This document shows positions 5,877 to 6,030 of a DNA stretch of 6,030 bases, piece after piece; the first letter of the stretch is position 1, and the number at the start of each line of letters is the position of its first letter. The stretch spans positions 1-6,030 of the forward strand of contig JAAGZO010000228.1 of assembly GCA_024206195.1 (NCBI GenBank), given 5' to 3'. The DNA comes from a bacterium (lineage in GTDB: Archaea; Nanoarchaeota; Nanoarchaeia; Woesearchaeales; UBA10216). Below the pieces are notes generated by a model. The model was not told the DNA's origin, did not search any database, and worked only from the letters and a program-made list of their open reading frames with translations. The position numbers and the translations under genes are program-made.

Positions 5877-5905
5877 ATGACAAAATATCTAGATTATGGT
5901 AGCAT
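5877..5905 (+). promoter_or_regulatory. Probable promoter of the divergent zinc-ribbon gene
   Basis: ATGACA (5877-5882, 5 of 6 consensus) is followed after 17 nt by TAGCAT (5900-5905, 4 of 6) with TGG just before it, an extended -10. The predicted start is near 5912, a leader of about 65 nt. Together with the promoter at 5758-5786 this makes the 249-nt gap 5728-5976 a divergent promoter region. I see no other gene in that gap. Confidence 0.4.
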
Positions 5906-5976
5906 GGCTCGGACCAACATACTCGCTCTATTTGCCGACATTTTTGCCTAGTCTACCTGAATTTAGGGGGTGCTGA

Positions 5977-6030
5977 TTGTTTTGCACTAATTGTGGTATT
6001 GAGTTTGACGATGGGGCCAAAGTCTGTCCA
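5977..6030 (+). CDS. N-terminus of a zinc-ribbon protein (TTG start), cut by window edge
   Basis: Eighteen codons are visible, reading MFCTNCGIEFDDGAKVCP with TTG as start. This is the first half of a classic zinc ribbon (CxxCG...F...A.xCP), as found at the start of many bacterial and archaeal proteins whose remainder is often membranous or regulatory. The start is fixed by the in-frame TGA immediately before it (5974-5976) and by AGGGGGTG (5965-5972), a near-perfect Shine-Dalgarno with suitable spacing. The second CxxC pair and everything after it lie outside the window, so the overall function cannot be told. It is divergent from the pseudo-receiver gene, which itself ends in a zinc-ribbon-like domain. 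Confidence 0.7.
   Translation, partial: MFCTNCGIEFDDGAKVCP

Overview
The window reads as bacterial DNA of moderate to low GC. The regulatory signals are sigma-70 type (one promoter is a perfect TTGACA-N17-TATAAT), and starts preceded by Shine-Dalgarno sequences include ATG, GTG and TTG. I cannot name the species. Short zinc-ribbon proteins and membrane-linked receiver proteins would fit Chloroflexota/Dehalococcoidia or a similar environmental lineage, but that is a weak guess. Every clear gene is on the minus strand except one at the right edge.

Right to left, in transcription order: at 5977-6030 a divergent plus-strand gene begins with a zinc-ribbon N-terminus and a TTG start. At 4798-5727 there is a membrane-anchored pseudo-receiver protein: two transmembrane helices, a response-regulator receiver fold that has lost all its phosphorylation residues, and a Cys-rich zinc-ribbon-like C-terminus. 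A possible 29-residue ORF (4721-4810) overlaps its end. Next comes a compact type II restriction-modification operon: a beta-class DNA methyltransferase with an SPPY motif (3645-4616), probably cytosine-N4, overlapping by 4 bp a BglII/BstYI-family endonuclease (3079-3648). Its expected target is RGATCY or AGATCT. None of the 23 GATC sites in the window is in an RGATCY context.

After a 380-bp gap holding a small hairpin and what looks like a decayed short coding remnant, a second operon starts at a perfect consensus promoter. That promoter is wrapped in an 18-bp perfect inverted repeat, whose arms carry two copies of the palindrome TGTATATACA exactly 21 bp apart. The operon encodes a coiled-coil/HARE-HTH protein with a very basic tail (2216-2698), a probable winged-helix protein (1509-2168) and a GHKL (Hsp90/MutL/MORC-type) ATPase that runs off the left edge (1-1459).

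Inference: the left operon is a tightly regulated three-gene DNA-binding/ATPase cassette placed directly behind a restriction-modification system. GHKL ATPases of the MutL/MORC type and HARE-HTH domains have both been linked in comparative genomics to restriction-modification loci, so this cassette is the best candidate for a poorly described defence or DNA-surveillance system. The sequence alone does not prove that role.
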